In this document: positions 7,663 to 15,991 of the stretch, piece after piece | Position numbering within the stretch: the first letter of the stretch is position 1 | How the letters are laid out: every line of letters begins with the position of its first letter | Source of the DNA: Alloalcanivorax xiamenensis | Lineage (GTDB): Bacteria; Pseudomonadota; Gammaproteobacteria; Pseudomonadales; Alcanivoracaceae | Reading direction: 5' to 3' | Assembly: GCF_009846745.1 (NCBI RefSeq) | Contig: NZ_AQPF01000010.1 | Span: 42,248 to 106,247, forward strand | DNA length: 64,000 nucleotides | Position numbers and translations under genes: made by a program | The notes under the pieces: generated by a model | What the model was told of the DNA's origin: nothing | Database searches by the model: none | Seen by the model: only the letters and a program-made list of their open reading frames with translations

Positions 7663-7782
7663 CACGCGACACGCTTACACGCTGGCACGCTAAAGGCGGT
7701 AGTCGTTCGCCGACCTTGATTACAGGCTGGAATCTTGACGCCGTAACCTGGATGCATACGCTTTTGCCGGCGTGCAAGCGTG
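7663..7782. repeat. Degenerate CACGC/GCGTG repeats flanking an SDR gene
   Basis: CACGC occurs at 7663, 7670, 7678 and 7686 (spacing 7, 8, 8, identical to 2335-2362). In the opposite orientation GCGTG occurs at 7770 and 7778 within GCGTGCAAGCGTGCAAGCG. The two groups could pair as a long imperfect inverted repeat around about 80 bp. Confidence 0.6.
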
Positions 7783-7807
7783 CAAGCGAAATAACAGGAG
7801 AACAATC

Positions 7808-8608
7808 ATGAGCAATCGTTTGGCGGACAAAATCACCATCATTACCGGCGCCACCAGTGGCATTGGTGAAGCCACCGCGCGTCGCTTCATCGAGCAGGGC
7901 GCCACCGTGGTACTGGCCGGCCGCTCCGAGGAGAAGGGCCAGGAACTGGCCAAGGAACTGGGTGAGCGCGCGGTGTTCAAACGCACCGACGTCATGAAGG
8001 AAGAGGATATTGCCGCCCTGGTGGATTTCACCGTGGATCGGTTCGGCCGTCTGGACGCGCTGTTCAACAACGCCGGTGCCGGTGACCGCACCACGTATGA
8101 ATCCTTCGATGAAGAAGAGTTCGCCCGCATTATGCGATTGCTGGTCGGCGCTCCGGCGTTCGGCATCAAGCATGCCGCCCGGGTGATGAAGGACAGTGGT
8201 GGCGGGGCCATCATCAACAACGCCTCGATCGCCGGGTTACGCCGCAATCAAGGTGGCTACCTGTATTCCTCCGCCAAGGCGGCGGTGGCGCACATGACCC
8301 GTTTGGCTGGCGCGGACCTCGGCCCTTATGGTATCCGCGTCAACGCCATTTCCCCGGGGGCGGTGGCCACGCCGATCTTCTGGGGCGGCTCCCAGCGTGC
8401 TCAGAATCTCAGTGACGAAGAGAACGACAAGAAAATGGCCAAGTTGCAGTCCAACCTGGCCAAGGCCACGCCGATGCCGCGCTCCGGCTTCGCCGACGAT
8501 ATCGCCTACGCGGCGGTGTTCCTGGCCAGTGATGAAGGTTCTTTCATCAACAGCCATGATCTGGTGGTGGACGGCGGCCGGATCGCCATGTTCAACGAGA
8601 ACCCCTGA
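7808..8608 (+). CDS. SDR family oxidoreductase
   Basis: This is a 266-aa classical SDR with TGATSGIG, NNAGAG, an active-site Ser in NNASIAGLR, and YSSAK. An in-frame ATG 36 bp upstream is rejected because it lies in repeat DNA; the start at 7808 follows AACAGGAGAACAATC. It is third of three SDR genes in a row and is followed after 35 bp by an SMP-30 family hydrolase, so they probably share transcripts. The role is a dehydrogenase step on a hydroxylated intermediate, substrate unknown. Confidence 0.9.
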   Translation: MSNRLADKITIITGATSGIGEATARRFIEQGATVVLAGRSEEKGQELAKELGERAVFKRTDVMKEEDIAALVDFTVDRFGRLDALFNNAGAGDRTTYESFDEEEFARIMRLLVGAPAFGIKHAARVMKDSGGGAIINNASIAGLRRNQGGYLYSSAKAAVAHMTRLAGADLGPYGIRVNAISPGAVATPIFWGGSQRAQNLSDEENDKKMAKLQSNLAKATPMPRSGFADDIAYAAVFLASDEGSFINSHDLVVDGGRIAMFNENP

Positions 8609-8643
8609 GGCTCCTGTCGATTCCATAACAAAGGACGAGCCGT

Positions 8644-9561
8644 ATGTCCGAGATGACCGTGATTGCCGAGGGCCTGAAGTTTCCCGAAGGCCCCATCGCC
8701 ATGCCCGATGGCAGTGTGATTCTGGTGGAAATCGCCGCCGGACGCCTGACCCGGGTATTACCCGATGGCCGTAAGGAAGTGGTGGCCGAGCCCGGCGGTG
8801 GCCCCAATGGTGCCGCCATCGGCCCCGACGGCGCTTGTTACGTGTGCAACAATGGCGGCATGCGTTTCCACGAAAAGAACGGCCTGCTGTTTCCCGGCGA
8901 CATGCCCAAGGATTACAGCGGTGGCCGTATCGAGCGCATTGATTTGAACACCGGTAAGGTGGAAGTGCTGTACACCGAGGTGGACGGTGAACCGCTCAAG
9001 GGACCCAACGATATTGTTTTCGATAAAGCCGGCGGCTTCTGGTTCACCGATCTGGGCAAAGGGCGTGGCCGCACTCAGGACCGGGGTGGTTTGTACTACG
9101 CCAAGGCCGACGGTTCCATGGTCAAGGAAGTGGTGTTTCCCATCGTCAGTCCCAATGGGGTGGGCCTGTCACCGGATGAAAAAACCGTGTTCGTGGCGGA
9201 CACGATCCCCGGCCGCCTTTGGGCTTTCGAGATCGCCGGAGAAGGAGAGATCAAACGGGCGCCCGGACCTTTCCCCGGCCGCTTCGTCGGTTCCCCCGAG
9301 GGGCTGAACTTCTTTGACTCCCTGGCGGTGGATGGCGACGGCAATGTCTGTGTGGCCACCATCTTCAACCCGGGTATCACCATTTTCGCTCCCGACGGCT
9401 CCAGCATTCGTCATTTCCCCACCGACGATGCCATCACCACCAACATCTGCTTCGGTGGTGAGGATCTGCGCATCGCTTACATCACCTTGTCCAGTTCCGG
9501 AAGGCTGGTGGCGGTGCCGTGGGAAAGGCCCGGTCTGGCGCTGAATTTCCTTAATAAATAA
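8644..9561 (+). CDS. SMP-30/gluconolactonase family protein
   Basis: This is a 305-aa six-bladed beta-propeller hydrolase of the SMP-30/Gnl/LRE type. Conserved segments are KFPEGPIAMPDG near the N-terminus, GPNDIVFDKAGGFWFTDLG, SPNGVGLSPDEKTVFVAD, and DSLAVDGDGNVCVATI, which provide the metal-binding Glu, Asn and Asp residues of the family. It likely opens a lactone ring. Its place at the end of a run of SDR genes suggests hydrolysis of a lactone formed from a hydroxy acid, which would suit 4-hydroxyacyl metabolism, but this is an inference. Confidence 0.85.
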   Translation: MSEMTVIAEGLKFPEGPIAMPDGSVILVEIAAGRLTRVLPDGRKEVVAEPGGGPNGAAIGPDGACYVCNNGGMRFHEKNGLLFPGDMPKDYSGGRIERIDLNTGKVEVLYTEVDGEPLKGPNDIVFDKAGGFWFTDLGKGRGRTQDRGGLYYAKADGSMVKEVVFPIVSPNGVGLSPDEKTVFVADTIPGRLWAFEIAGEGEIKRAPGPFPGRFVGSPEGLNFFDSLAVDGDGNVCVATIFNPGITIFAPDGSSIRHFPTDDAITTNICFGGEDLRIAYITLSSSGRLVAVPWERPGLALNFLNK

Positions 9562-9568
9562 GGGCTAT

Positions 9569-9652
9569 TCGCCGCTCCTGCGGAGGTCTCCAAGGAGTCC
9601 TTGTAGGAGCCAGCCCCGCAGGCGAACCCAATAAGTCAAAACGAACTTATTG
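9569..9652. repeat. Inverted repeats downstream of SMP-30 gene
   Basis: TTCGCCGCTCCTGCGG (from 9569) and CCGCAGGCGAA (ending about 9626) form an imperfect inverted repeat of a different type from the main REP family. Just after it CAATAAGT (9629-9636) and ACTTATTG (9645-9652) are a perfect 8-bp dyad. The first may terminate transcription; the second could be a protein site for the nitrilase promoter. Confidence 0.45.
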
Positions 9653-9824
9653 AGCCGAAAACGACTCTTTTTGATCGTGCCCCTCATTCTGGCATGACCC
9701 CGTCTTGAATCTCTTTCCGTGCCCCTGAAATCAAACCAAAAGCAGTTCGATTCCGATAATGAAGCCATCGCACACCGGCCGCTAAGCTCGAATGATTCAA
9801 CAACAAAGACGAGCGAGGTCGACG

Positions 9825-10805
9825 ATGAAACACAAGATAGCCACGGTGATTGCGTCCCCGGTGATCTTCGATCTGGAAGCCACGGCGAAAAAATGCCGTG
9901 GCATCATTAACGAAGCGGCGGACAAAGGGGCGTCGCTGGTGGTGTTTCCGGAAACCTTTCTGCCCATGTATCCCTGGTGGATCTGGATGGCGGTGGATAA
10001 CGTCAAGCGCCTGGAACTGTACGAACGCCTGGCGGGGGAGTCGGTGGATGTACATGGCGATGCGTTCAAGTCCATCTGTTACCAGGCACGCCGCCGTAAC
10101 GTTCACGTGGTCATCGGCCTCAACGAAATCGGCGGCGACACTTTGTACAACAGCCAGGCGTTCATCGATAACCGTGGTGATCTGATCGGCTTGCGCCGCA
10201 AGCTGGTGCCCACCGGTGAGGAGCGCACCTTGTGGGGCAGGGGGGATGGCAGCGATCTGATGGTGCTGGAGACCGAAATAGGACGGCTGGGCGGTCTGAT
10301 CTGCTATGAGAATTCCATGGCGTTGTCCCGTTACGCACTCTATAGCCAGGGGCTGCAGATCCATGTGGCGAACTGGCCCGGTTCCAACTTCAAAAGTCAG
10401 CCCCGTGACCGGACCCGCACCATTGATACCGTATGCCGATTTATCGCTTTCGAGGGGCAGACTTTCGTGGTGGCGTCGTCCTCCTGCATTGGCGAGGAGG
10501 AAGTGCGCTTCTACCACCAGCTGTGCCCGGAGTTGAAGGAGAGCTTTGCCGCCGGCGGCGGTATCGCGGCGGTGTACAACCCGTTCGGCGAGCCGGTCGG
10601 CACGCCCATGACCGACCGGGAAGGCATTGTCTACGCGGATCTGGACCTGGGGGATATTCGCAAAGCCAAGCACATGATCGACTGCGTCGGGCACTACGCC
10701 CGCCCGGACGTGGCGCGACTGGTCATCGATGACGGTGGCAAGCAGCCGGTGACGGGGTTTACCAATGCCCGTCCCCAACCGCTCGGCTTCGAGTTTGATG
10801 ATTGA
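9825..10805 (+). CDS. Nitrilase/carbon-nitrogen hydrolase family protein
   Basis: This is a 326-aa nitrilase superfamily enzyme. The catalytic triad is visible as Glu43 (FPETF), Lys126 (RRKLVPTGEE) and Cys160 (GGLICYENSM). The stretch RTLWGRGDGSDL is also typical of true nitrilases, which turn a nitrile into acid and ammonia. The Cys context CYEN differs from the commoner CWEH, so an arylacetonitrile-type or other specificity is uncertain. The start follows GAGGTCGACG; an earlier in-frame ATG (9792) lacks such a site. It is tail-to-tail with the PAS/AAA+ regulator at 10808. Confidence 0.9.
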   Translation: MKHKIATVIASPVIFDLEATAKKCRGIINEAADKGASLVVFPETFLPMYPWWIWMAVDNVKRLELYERLAGESVDVHGDAFKSICYQARRRNVHVVIGLNEIGGDTLYNSQAFIDNRGDLIGLRRKLVPTGEERTLWGRGDGSDLMVLETEIGRLGGLICYENSMALSRYALYSQGLQIHVANWPGSNFKSQPRDRTRTIDTVCRFIAFEGQTFVVASSSCIGEEEVRFYHQLCPELKESFAAGGGIAAVYNPFGEPVGTPMTDREGIVYADLDLGDIRKAKHMIDCVGHYARPDVARLVIDDGGKQPVTGFTNARPQPLGFEFDD

Positions 10806-10807
10806 CG

Positions 10808-12196
10808 TCAGGCCAGCCCGGGGCGTCCTGGCTGGCGCACTTTGATGGCGTACTTGCGCGCTTTTCTCACCGCGGAGGTCTGGCTGATGCCGAGCGCATT
10901 GGCCACCCCGTAGGTGGTTTCGTATCGCGAGTAGGCTTGCTGCAGGACGCGCCGCTCAGTGTCTTCCAGGATCTGTTTCAGCGACGTGGCTTCGGGCCTC
11001 CCCCGGGCGCTGACGGCCCCTTCCGCCGATGACAGGCCGCCAACAATGGTGTGGCCTTCGCTGTTCACATAAAGGCGTTCCATGGTGTTGCGCAGTTCGC
11101 GGATATTGCCACTCCAGGGTGCATCGCGAAGTTTCGCCAATAGCGCGGTGGAGATGCCGATTTTTCTGCCGTAGCGTTTCGCCAACTGGTCGAGGAACTG
11201 ACGGGCCAGCAGTGGGATGTCCTTGCGGCGCCGGCGTAGCGGCGGAATATCGATACGGTACACGTTGACGTGGTAGTACAAATCGTCGCGAATACGGCCA
11301 TCACGGCGTTGCTGTTCAAGATCGTCGATGCTGGAGGAAAGCACCCTCACATCCAACTCAACCGGTTTGTCGCCGCCGTGGCGATAATGGACTCCGCAGG
11401 CGAAAGCGCTGGCCAGCTTCATCTGGATCGCCACGGGCAGGGCCGCGATATCCTCAAGATAAAGCGTCCCGCCCCGGGCCAGCTCCAGTAGTCCCGGCCG
11501 TACTCGCGGGGAGCCCTGGGTATCGCCGGTCTCCTCGCTGCCGAACAGTTCCCGCTCCATCCGCTCCTCGGGCAAAGCGCCGCAGCCGAGTTTGATGAAC
11601 GGTTGGTGCCGCCGCTCACTGTGATCATGGATCCAGCGGGCCAGACGATGCCGGCCGGAACCGGGTTCGCCATGCAGTAACACGGGCGTTTCAAAGGCCG
11701 AGATGCGTTCGGCCTGGTGCATCACCGATTGCATGCTCTGATCTTCGGCGATTAGTTTGCCGTCTTCGTCGAGCCGGGATTTCAGGTGGGCGATTTCGTT
11801 CTGATAGGCCAGGTTGCGGGCCTCGGCCCGTTCCAGCTTTTCTTTCAGCGCGCTCAGTTCGGTAATGTCGCGCACGTTGGAAATGACTTTGTCGATAGTG
11901 CCGTCGGTATTGAATACCGGTGTCGCGGTGACGATGGTCTCCACTCCGGTGCTGACGTGTTGAAGGATGGTAACGACGTCCTGCTTCTCCAGTGCCAGCA
12001 GAGTGGCGCTGACGTCGAACATTCCCCGCTCGACCAGGGTTCGCATGTTCAGACCGATCACATTTTCCCGCTTGAGGTGGGTGATGCGGCAAATCGCTTC
12101 ATTGATGAACAGCGTGGTGCCGATGGCATCGGTGATCCAGATACCGTCGTAAGAGGATTCCACCGCTCTGGTGATATCGGACAGAGAGACGGTCAT
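10808..12196 (-). CDS. PAS/AAA+ NtrC-like regulator with degenerate motifs
   Basis: This is a 462-aa regulator with a PAS domain (about 5-115), a coiled linker (115-150), an NtrC-type AAA+ domain (about 150-380) and a TyrR-like C-terminal helix-turn-helix (VANALGISQTSAVRKA, about 431-446). Key motifs are altered: Walker A reads GEPGSGRHR (176-184) where GESGTGKE is usual, so the P-loop Lys is Arg; Walker B reads YLEDIA; and the GAFTGA loop is replaced by GSEETGDTQGS (219-229). It is therefore unlikely to activate sigma-54 and may act as a TyrR-like regulator. Its end is 2 bp from the nitrilase stop. The start has GGAGG 6 nt upstream. Confidence 0.88.
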   Translation of the reverse strand: MTVSLSDITRAVESSYDGIWITDAIGTTLFINEAICRITHLKRENVIGLNMRTLVERGMFDVSATLLALEKQDVVTILQHVSTGVETIVTATPVFNTDGTIDKVISNVRDITELSALKEKLERAEARNLAYQNEIAHLKSRLDEDGKLIAEDQSMQSVMHQAERISAFETPVLLHGEPGSGRHRLARWIHDHSERRHQPFIKLGCGALPEERMERELFGSEETGDTQGSPRVRPGLLELARGGTLYLEDIAALPVAIQMKLASAFACGVHYRHGGDKPVELDVRVLSSSIDDLEQQRRDGRIRDDLYYHVNVYRIDIPPLRRRRKDIPLLARQFLDQLAKRYGRKIGISTALLAKLRDAPWSGNIRELRNTMERLYVNSEGHTIVGGLSSAEGAVSARGRPEATSLKQILEDTERRVLQQAYSRYETTYGVANALGISQTSAVRKARKYAIKVRQPGRPGLA

Positions 12197-12356
12197 GGGA
12201 CGCCTCCGTTACTCATTATTGTGAAAAGAGATGTGAAAAAGAGATGTGAGAGAGGGGCGTGAAAGAGGGATGAGGAAGGGGGATGGCGCCCCCTGAAGCA
12301 TTGCTGTCCCACGGTTTGAGGGCAGCCCGCGTACACCACCACGCTGACACGCAAAT

Positions 12357-12456
12357 CGCTGCTAAAGCTTCCCACAGCGGCCTTGTCGAGACCTCTGAAT
12401 GGATCTTTCCAAGGCCCGCTGTCCGGCATTGAACATAGCGTGCCAGCGAATTTTGG
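12357..12456. repeat. Degenerate REP-like sequence
   Basis: GCTTCCCACAGCGGCCTTG matches one REP arm, followed by a poorly matched second arm. Just before it CACGC occurs at 12340 and 12348, another instance of the 8-bp spaced element. The neighbouring 12225-12290 is purine-rich with a repeated AGAGATGTGA. No gene is seen between 12197 and 12483. Confidence 0.45.
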
Positions 12457-12483
12457 CGCTCCGCTCACGAACCGCCCCGACTA

Positions 12484-13908
12484 TCACAGCATGATCGATT
12501 TCACCTCGGTGAACTCCTCCAGACCATGGCTGCCCCACTCACGGCCGACGCCGGAATGTTTGTAGCCGCCAAACGGCGCATTGAGATCCAACTGGGCGCC
12601 GTTCAGATGCACCATGCCGGTACGCAGGCGGCGGGCGATGGCGGCGGCCTCGTCCTTATCCGCGGCGTAGACATAGCCGGACAGCCCGTAGTCGGAATCG
12701 TTGGCGATGGCCACCGCCTCGTCGAGGGTGTTGTACGGCAGCATGGTCAGCACCGGCCCGAAGATTTCTTCACGGGCGATGGTCATCTGATTGTTCACCT
12801 CGCTGAACACGGTGGGACGGGCGAAGTAGCCTTTCTCCAGACCTTCCGGTTTGCCCGGACCACCGCACACCAGCTTGGCGCCTTCATCGATGCCGCGCTG
12901 GATCAGCGTCTGCACGCGCTCGAATTGGCGGGCGTTGGCGATCGGTCCCATCTGCGTCTCCTTTTCGGCGGACGGTCCCACCTTTATGGACGCACAGACC
13001 TTGGCGGCGATTTCCTCGGCCTGGGCCAGCTTGTCCGCCGGCACCAGCATACGGGATGGGGCGTTACAGCTCTGCCCGGTATTGGTCATCATCGACATGA
13101 CGCCATGGGTCACGGCCTTCTCCAGGTCGCAGTCCGGGGTCAGGATATTGGCGGACTTGCCGCCCAGTTCCAGCGACACCTTCTTGAAGGAGTCGGCGGC
13201 CTCCCGGCTCACCGAGGCTCCGGCACGGGTGGAGCCGGTAAGGGACACCATGTCCACACGGGGGTCGGAGGAGAGCATCGGGCCGATCTCGGCGCCGTCA
13301 CCGTAGATCATGTTGAAGACGCCGGCGGGCACTCCGGCTTCGTCCATGATTTCGGCGAACACGCAGGCCGACAGCGGCGCGAACTCGCTGGGTTTGAGAA
13401 TCATGGTGCAGCCGGCGGCGATGGCCGGGCCGACCTTGCAGGTGACCTGATTCATGGGCCAGTTCCAGGGCGTGATCATGGACACCACACCGGCGGGTTC
13501 ATGGCGGATCAGGGTTTTGCCGGTGTTGGTTTCGAATTCGAAATTGCGTGCCACTTCCAGAGCGGTGGCCAGGTGACCGAGACCGGTGGGGGCCTGCACT
13601 TTAGCGGCCAGACCGTGGCGTGGCGCGCCCATTTCCCGGCTGATGGCGTCGGCCATGTCGTCCAGACGGCGCTTGTAGGCGGCCAGGATTTTTTCCAGCA
13701 GCGCCAGACGCTCTTCCACCGGCGTGGCGGCGAAGTCATCGAAGGCGTCGCGCGCGGCCTGTATGGCACGGTCGGTGTCACTGTTGCCGGCCAGATACAG
13801 AGTGCCCTCGGAGGCTTCGGTAGCGGGGTTGATGACGGGATATTCGCGGGCGTCGTCGCCGGGTTTTACCCAGGCGCCGTTGATATAAAACCGAGCCAGG
13901 TTTTCCAT
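12484..13908 (-). CDS. Aldehyde dehydrogenase family protein
   Basis: This is a 474-aa NAD(P)-dependent aldehyde dehydrogenase. It has PWNWPMNQ, the catalytic Glu in LELGGKSANI, and the catalytic Cys in NTGQSCNAPSR. The start at 13908 follows AAGGAGCACTCTC; the frame opens 28 codons earlier, but these lack similarity to the family and a start site. It is divergent from the SDR at 14221. It probably oxidises an aldehyde from alcohol or hydrocarbon breakdown to the acid; the substrate is not determined. Confidence 0.93.
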   Translation of the reverse strand: MENLARFYINGAWVKPGDDAREYPVINPATEASEGTLYLAGNSDTDRAIQAARDAFDDFAATPVEERLALLEKILAAYKRRLDDMADAISREMGAPRHGLAAKVQAPTGLGHLATALEVARNFEFETNTGKTLIRHEPAGVVSMITPWNWPMNQVTCKVGPAIAAGCTMILKPSEFAPLSACVFAEIMDEAGVPAGVFNMIYGDGAEIGPMLSSDPRVDMVSLTGSTRAGASVSREAADSFKKVSLELGGKSANILTPDCDLEKAVTHGVMSMMTNTGQSCNAPSRMLVPADKLAQAEEIAAKVCASIKVGPSAEKETQMGPIANARQFERVQTLIQRGIDEGAKLVCGGPGKPEGLEKGYFARPTVFSEVNNQMTIAREEIFGPVLTMLPYNTLDEAVAIANDSDYGLSGYVYAADKDEAAAIARRLRTGMVHLNGAQLDLNAPFGGYKHSGVGREWGSHGLEEFTEVKSIML

Positions 13909-14220
13909 GAGAGTGCTCCTTGTTATTTGGTGGACCGTTCTTCGTGAGAGGACAGGGACAATACAATGCCCCCGGGGCGGCCAGAGGGTCAAAACAAATT
14001 AATGAAACACTATTCCAAAATGTTGACCGGCCGGCCCGCTCATGTCATCTTCCTGGAAAACGACAATCCAAGGAACCCCCTGAACGAACCGGTGGCCGTT
14101 TTTGCCCGGCTGCGCTCTTTCCCGGACGCTCCCAATCCGAACCGTTCCGCCGGCCAGGTCGTGGCAACGGCGATATGTCGTGGTTTTCAGTGGGTTCCCA
14201 ATAACAAATGAGGAGAATGC
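13909..14220. other. Divergent intergenic region between ALDH and SDR genes
   Basis: This is a 312-bp region. Its main feature is operator B with an adjoining TTGACC at 14003-14028, about 190 bp before the SDR start. The long leader after it can be read as a short open frame, but it has no good start and no family character, so I treat it as untranslated leader. Confidence 0.5.
14003..14028 (+). promoter_or_regulatory. Candidate promoter with operator B (SDR)
   Basis: The 18-bp operator GAAACACTATTCCAAAAT (14004-14021) is followed after one base by TTGACC (14023-14028), a good -35 box. A -10 is weak (CATCTT near 14046), in a TGTCA context like sites C and D. The arrangement of operator abutting -35 recurs at four other promoters. 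Confidence 0.5.
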
Positions 14221-15009
14221 ATGAACCGCTTCGATCAGAAGACTGTCCTGATCACCGGTGCCGCCAGTGGCATTGGCCGTGCCGCCGCCCTGCGCTTTGC
14301 CGAGGAAGGCGCGCGCCTGGTACTGGTGGACCGTAACCTGGCGGGGCTCGAGGAAACCCGGGCCGCGCTGCCCGCCGGAACCGAGGCCACGCTGCGTGAA
14401 GTGAATGTGGCCGACGAGCAGGCGGTGAAGGCGCTGGTGGATGACATCGCCGCTTCCCACGGCGGCATCCAGGTTCTGATCAACAACGCCGGTACCGCCG
14501 GTAACGACCACTCTCCAGTGACCGAGAACAATACCGACAACTGGAACACCATCCTGTCCGTGAATCTGCTCGGTCCCATGTTCTTCATCCGCGCGGTGGC
14601 GCCTTATATGAAAGAGCAGGGAGGCGGTGCCATCGTCAATACCGCCTCGGTGGCGGGCATTCGTTCCGGAGCTGGTGGTAACGCCTACAGTGCTTCCAAG
14701 GCCGGCGTGATCAGCCTGACCAAAACCACCGCCTGTGATCTGGGCGGCTATAACATTCGCGTCAACGCGGTCTGCCCGGGATTGATCGAGACCGGCATGA
14801 CCAAGCCGGTATTCGATTACGCCCGCGAAAACAACAAAGAGGAAAAGCTGGGCAGCCGTTGCGAACTGCGTCGCTATGGGCGCCCTGCGGAAATCGCCGC
14901 GGCCATGGCCTTCCTGGCCAGCGACGACGCCAGTTACGTCACCGGTCAGGCGTTGGCGGTGGACGGTGGCAATACCGCCTCGTTGAACCTGCCTGGTATG
15001 AAAGTCTGA
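14221..15009 (+). CDS. SDR family oxidoreductase
   Basis: This is a 262-aa classical SDR with TGAASGIG near residue 13, NNAG, NTASVAGI with the active-site Ser, and YSASK with Tyr and Lys. It follows GAGGAGAATGC. It lies downstream of candidate operator B, which would place it under the same control as the ACAD, CoA ligase, transporter and hydratase operons. It probably oxidises a 3-hydroxyacyl-CoA or similar alcohol, but this is not decided by the sequence. Confidence 0.9.
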   Translation: MNRFDQKTVLITGAASGIGRAAALRFAEEGARLVLVDRNLAGLEETRAALPAGTEATLREVNVADEQAVKALVDDIAASHGGIQVLINNAGTAGNDHSPVTENNTDNWNTILSVNLLGPMFFIRAVAPYMKEQGGGAIVNTASVAGIRSGAGGNAYSASKAGVISLTKTTACDLGGYNIRVNAVCPGLIETGMTKPVFDYARENNKEEKLGSRCELRRYGRPAEIAAAMAFLASDDASYVTGQALAVDGGNTASLNLPGMKV

Positions 15010-15083
15010 TTGACGCGAATACCGGGTCAGTCTGGTATATTTGGCGCTTTTATCGACAACTATAAGATTCATTCATAAAGAAA

Positions 15084-15102
15084 GAGCGGGATAAACCCGC
15101 TC
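15084..15102. other. Short hairpin upstream of iclR-type gene
   Basis: GAGCGGG (15084-15090) and CCCGCTC (15096-15102) form a perfect 7-bp stem with a 5-nt loop, 37 bp before the regulator start. There is no U-tract on the plus strand, so it is more likely a leader structure than a terminator for the SDR gene. Confidence 0.4.
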
Positions 15103-15138
15103 GCCATAATCCCGAAGCCTGACCGAGGAAAGAACACA

Positions 15139-15948
15139 ATGCGACGAGCCCCTATGGGTAAAGAGGCCCAGTCGGCGGAGAAAGACCGGAACTTCGTCAC
15201 CGCCCTGGCGCGGGGACTGGAGATCCTGCGTTGTTTCGGCCCTTCCGACGATTACCTGGGTAACGCGGAATTGGCCAAACGCACCAATATTCCCCGCCCC
15301 ACGGTATCGCGAATGACCGCTACTCTGACGCAATTGGGCTACCTGCGTTATGTGGAGCGATTGGAAAAATACCGCCTTGGCCCCGGCGTGCTGGATCTCG
15401 GTTACCGTTATCTGGCCGGGGAGGGCGTCCGTGATATCGCCCGTCCATTCATGCAGGATCTGGCCGATGCCACCGATTGCATGGTGGCGATCGCCGCCCC
15501 TAATGGTCCGTGGATGAGCTACATCCAGGTGTGCCAGGGCAGTGGGCCGCTGGTGCTGCGATTGACCGTGGGGTCACGGGTGCCGATGGCGGGGTCGGCG
15601 GTGGGCCGGGCCTATCTGGCCGGTCTCTCCGAAGAGGATCGCGACACCCATCACCGCCTGATCCGCGAGCACGATCCGGAAGGCTGGCCGGAGTGGGAGA
15701 AAGGCTTGCGGAAGGCTTATCGCGAATATGAAGAATACGGTTTCTGCACCTCCGATGGGGAATGGAACCGCGATATCAGCGCCGTGGGGGTTCCCCTGGT
15801 GCTGGACAACGATTCCACCGTGATCCCCTTCAACTGCGGCGGCTCCTCGCTGCGTTTGAGCCGGCGGATTCTGGTGGAAAATCTCGGCCCCCGGCTCAAG
15901 GAGCTGGTGGGACAAGTCAAGGAAATGTTGCAGGGCCGGGACGTGTGA
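15139..15948 (+). CDS. IclR family transcriptional regulator
   Basis: This is a 269-aa IclR-type regulator. The N-terminal winged helix-turn-helix is at about 35-85 (ELAKRTNIPRPTVSRMTATL) and the C-terminal effector domain extends to about 265 with SRVPMAGSAVGRAYLAGL. The family often controls aromatic or acid catabolism, with members such as PobR and PcaR. It lies between an SDR and a thioesterase gene, both in the same direction. The start follows GAGGAAAGAACACA; a second Met at codon 6 is possible. Confidence 0.92.
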   Translation: MRRAPMGKEAQSAEKDRNFVTALARGLEILRCFGPSDDYLGNAELAKRTNIPRPTVSRMTATLTQLGYLRYVERLEKYRLGPGVLDLGYRYLAGEGVRDIARPFMQDLADATDCMVAIAAPNGPWMSYIQVCQGSGPLVLRLTVGSRVPMAGSAVGRAYLAGLSEEDRDTHHRLIREHDPEGWPEWEKGLRKAYREYEEYGFCTSDGEWNRDISAVGVPLVLDNDSTVIPFNCGGSSLRLSRRILVENLGPRLKELVGQVKEMLQGRDV

Positions 15949-15991
15949 CGATCGGTGAGCCGACTCCGCGTCCGGTCCGGGAGAGCAGTGA

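Noticed and set aside
9700..9790. Another copy of the operator family before the nitrilase (GATTCCGATAATG)
   Set aside because: Only the ATTCCGATA core matches and the GAAAC half is missing, so it was left out of the set.
13966..14211. 81-codon open frame before the SDR at 14221
   Set aside because: It has no Shine-Dalgarno, contains the operator B and promoter sequence, and shows no recognisable domain. It is taken as leader DNA.
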